Below, piece after piece: positions 61,973 to 64,000 of a stretch of DNA of 64,000 nt. Where the stretch lies: contig JAILWG010000003.1 of the NCBI GenBank assembly GCA_025699075.1, positions 124,001 through 188,000 of the forward strand. Reading direction: 5' to 3'. Position 1 is the first letter of the stretch, and each line of letters starts with the position of its first letter. This DNA comes from Candidatus Nitrosopumilus sp. GTDB lineage: Archaea; Thermoproteota; Nitrososphaeria; Nitrososphaerales; Nitrosopumilaceae. The notes below the pieces were generated by a model. It had not been told where the DNA came from. It saw nothing but the letters and a program-made list of their open reading frames with translations, and did not search any database. The position numbers and the translations under genes were made by a program.

Positions 61973-61974
61973 TT

Positions 61975-63021
61975 CTAAACGGGAGTTAGTGGAGTATATC
62001 TGAGTCCGTCCATTTCATCAAAACCACACATTACATTCATGTTTTGAATGGCAGAACCTGCTGCACCTTTCATCAAATTATCTGATGCAGACATTGCAAT
62101 CAATCTATTGTTATCTTCATCTATGTCAAATCCGATATCACAAAAGTTTGAACCAACTAAGAATTTTGGATCTGGGAATTTGTACAATCCTTTTTTGTCT
62201 CTGATTAACCTAATGAATTTTTCTTCACCATAAGTTTGACGATATATTTTCCATAGTTCTTTTTCTTCAATATCTTTTTTCATGAATGTGTGATTTGTAC
62301 ACAAGATTCCACGAACTACATCAACTGCATGTGGACTCATTGAAACGTGAATCTTCTTTCCTGCAATTTCACTAAGCTCTTGTTCAATTTCACCAGTGTG
62401 TCTGTGTTTTGCTGGCTTGTATGGTCTGATTACTCCTGCCCTCATTGCATGTGCAGTTCCTGAGCCAGAACCTGCACCTGATGAACCAATCTTTGAGTCT
62501 ACTACAATATGTTCAGTATCAATAATGTCATTTCGAATTAATGGTGCAAGTGCTAGCATTGATGTTACGGCCATACATCCAGGACAAGAAACCAGTTGTG
62601 CTTTTTTGATTTGTTCTCTGTGTAATTCTGGAACACCAAAAACTGATTTTTCTAAATAATCTGGATGTGGATGTTCCCAACCATACCATTTGTCATATGC
62701 ATCTTGATCATGCAACCTATAATCTGCACTCAAATCAATTACTTTGATTCCTCTATCGTATAGTGCTTTAACGATTTCAGTCGCTGTTCCATGAGGCACT
62801 GCTGTGAAAACTAAATCACACTTGTCAGTTATTTTATCATAATCTAATTCTGAAAATGTAAGATCGGTAAATCCTTTCAAACTTGGTTGGACTCTATGTA
62901 GATATTCTCCTACATGTTGCCTTGATGTGACCATTGCGATCTCCACATCTGGATGGTTAACAAGAAGACGAAGTGTTTCTCCACCTACATATCCGGATGC
63001 TCCTACAACTCCAACTTTCAT
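61975..63021 (-). CDS. [LysW]-aminoadipyl/glutamyl phosphate reductase
   Basis: ArgC/LysY-type semialdehyde dehydrogenase, 348 residues. GVVGASGYVGGETLRLL is the NADPH site; SCPGCMAVTSMLALAPL contains the catalytic Cys; and HRHTGEIEQEL and HVSMSPHAVDVVRGI are family regions. It reduces the phosphorylated LysW-bound substrate to the semialdehyde. It lies between the ArgX and kinase genes in the operon (28 nt after ArgX). Confidence 0.92.
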   Translation of the reverse strand: MKVGVVGASGYVGGETLRLLVNHPDVEIAMVTSRQHVGEYLHRVQPSLKGFTDLTFSELDYDKITDKCDLVFTAVPHGTATEIVKALYDRGIKVIDLSADYRLHDQDAYDKWYGWEHPHPDYLEKSVFGVPELHREQIKKAQLVSCPGCMAVTSMLALAPLIRNDIIDTEHIVVDSKIGSSGAGSGSGTAHAMRAGVIRPYKPAKHRHTGEIEQELSEIAGKKIHVSMSPHAVDVVRGILCTNHTFMKKDIEEKELWKIYRQTYGEEKFIRLIRDKKGLYKFPDPKFLVGSNFCDIGFDIDEDNNRLIAMSASDNLMKGAAGSAIQNMNVMCGFDEMDGLRYTPLTPV

Positions 63022-63049
63022 GATAAGACCACTTCAAATGGAGTATAAT

Positions 63050-63907
63050 TTATTTTCTTATGTAGTTTAGAGCATATTCTACCATTTCTTTTGGTATATT
63101 TCGTTGTGCAACTCTTGCCAAACCTTTGAATTCTACTGTATTGTTAACTTCATGTACGACTAGTCCATTTTCTTCATCTTCCATCATATCAATTCCTAAA
63201 ATTCCACCGCCCATGGCTTTGGATGCTTTTGCAGCCATATCTTCCATCTCTTTTGTGATCTCACAAAGTTCTGGATCTGCACCTAGTGCGATATTTGTTT
63301 TGAATCCTCCTGAAGATTTTCTATACATGGCAGCAATTGGCTCATCCCCCACCGTGATAACTCTGATATCTCTTGGTGGCCTTTTGATTAATTCTTGTAA
63401 ATAGTAAATTCTGTCATGAGGGCTATCAGTAATGTCTCTGATTTCAAAAACTGCCTCCATCGTATCCTTGTCCTTTAGGGGCATTACTCCTCTTCCCCAA
63501 CTTCCTATTACTGGTTTAATGACTAGGGGGAATCCTACTTTTTCCAAGTTCTCTGCTGCACTCTCACTTGAAAATGAAAAATATGTCTTAGGTGTTGGAA
63601 TGTTGTTCTTTTTCAAAAGCAAAGTCATGAACATCTTATTTCCACAAATGTTGGCAACCTCAAACTTGTTTAGTACTGGAATGTTCATAAATTCTAGACT
63701 GGCAGTAAAATGAAGGCCTCTAAAATAACTAACACATCTTTCTAAAACAATATCTCCCAAATCATAATCTTCTTTCTTACTGTCTGTATTGATTTGAGTG
63801 ATTTTAGCATCTAACATCAACACATCGTGTCCTAGTTCAGATGCTTCTTTTTGTAGCATCTTTTCTTCCGCTCTTAAGCGGTCAAAGACAATACAAACTT
63901 TTGACAT
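63050..63907 (-). CDS. argX: LysW-glutamate ligase (ArgX-like)
   Basis: ATP-grasp enzyme of 285 residues paralogous to the protein at 57276. It has PLVIKPVIGSWGRGVMPL, YLQELIKRPPRDIRV, GILGIDMMEDEENGLVVHEVNNTVEFKG. The VEFKG motif (TEYKN in the LysX-like paralog) and proximity to the reductase and kinase suggest the arginine branch (glutamate as substrate). The ATG overlaps the last base of the LysW TAA. Specificity is inferred from motif and context. Confidence 0.85.
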   Translation of the reverse strand: MSKVCIVFDRLRAEEKMLQKEASELGHDVLMLDAKITQINTDSKKEDYDLGDIVLERCVSYFRGLHFTASLEFMNIPVLNKFEVANICGNKMFMTLLLKKNNIPTPKTYFSFSSESAAENLEKVGFPLVIKPVIGSWGRGVMPLKDKDTMEAVFEIRDITDSPHDRIYYLQELIKRPPRDIRVITVGDEPIAAMYRKSSGGFKTNIALGADPELCEITKEMEDMAAKASKAMGGGILGIDMMEDEENGLVVHEVNNTVEFKGLARVAQRNIPKEMVEYALNYIRK

Positions 63908-64000
63908 TACTCTCCCCAGTCTTCGCCTACGGTTTCTGCTTGTTTAAGCTCAACATTTGATCCGTCTTTTTTTGCGATTTCAAAGTCAGCGCCACAATCA
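63907..64000 (-). CDS. lysW: LysW-type carrier protein (partial, Glu C-terminus)
   Basis: The last about 30 codons of a LysW paralog. The readable part includes a Cys from the second zinc pair (CGADFEIAKKD) and ends GETVGEDWGE-like (VGEDWGE), with the canonical C-terminal Glu that accepts the substrate. The 5' part lies beyond the window edge. It starts the arginine-type half of the array and overlaps argX by 1 nt. Confidence 0.85.
   Translation of the reverse strand, partial: DCGADFEIAKKDGSNVELKQAETVGEDWGE

Overview
This window looks like a chromosomal segment of an ammonia-oxidising Nitrososphaerota (Thaumarchaeota) archaeon close to Nitrosopumilus or Nitrosarchaeum. The support is lineage-typical content: a type IB DNA topoisomerase, an ADP-forming acyl-CoA synthetase beside an enoyl-CoA hydratase (as in the 3-hydroxypropionate/4-hydroxybutyrate cycle), archaeal DnaG, a proteasome alpha subunit, CTP-type riboflavin kinase, LysW-based lysine/arginine synthesis, blue-copper proteins, a two-domain multicopper oxidase, and an intron-containing tRNA-Met. 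The DNA is AT-rich and densely coding. Many start codons lie about 25 nt downstream of a TATA-like box, so many transcripts look leaderless; I used this to choose several starts. I see no rRNA, insertion sequence, prophage or CRISPR array.

Layout. 1-5.3 kb: end of a Kef/CBS antiporter, a Cys-containing winged-helix protein, a secreted coiled-coil protein with an internal duplication, and small proteins. 5.4-13.9 kb: a + strand run with a GNAT/amidohydrolase pair, an ATP-grasp ligase fused to an M20-like peptidase, a CorA-like channel, a gamma-glutamyltransferase-like enzyme and an N-formylglutamate amidohydrolase-like enzyme; this may be an undescribed gamma-glutamyl/N-acyl amino-acid pathway. 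13.9-24.5 kb: PRC-barrel, SHOCT, a second antiporter, a dicarboxylate/glutamate symporter, three UspA proteins and CBS proteins. 24.5-32.9 kb: a cupredoxin, tiny zinc-ribbon proteins, a receiver-domain protein, glutamine synthetase, PAC2, a nucleotidyltransferase and a candidate structured RNA.

32.9-44.8 kb: tRNA-Met, topoisomerase IB, an SDR, an MrfA-like helicase beside a solitary DNA methyltransferase, TatA, an atypical PII protein, an MFS transporter and methyltransferase, the proteasome alpha subunit, glutamate dehydrogenase and a Toprim protein. 45-52.5 kb: carbon-fixation genes, a copper protein and multicopper oxidase facing a winged-helix regulator with a palindromic operator candidate, a CBS protein and an A-type Fe-S carrier. 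52.6-55.1 kb: DnaG, RibK and a RibL-like FAD synthetase. 55.1-64 kb: a - strand array with diphthine synthase and both LysW-carrier pathways (two LysW proteins, LysX and ArgX, shared kinase, reductase, aminotransferase and hydrolase, homocitrate synthase, an Lrp regulator).

Nitrogen is a recurring theme: glutamine synthetase, glutamate dehydrogenase, PII, a glutamate symporter, GGT-like and formylglutamate hydrolases and LysW-dependent amino-acid synthesis all occur within 64 kb. The strongest oddity is that the LysW beside LysX ends in Gln, whereas the LysW beside ArgX ends in the Glu that normally carries the substrate.
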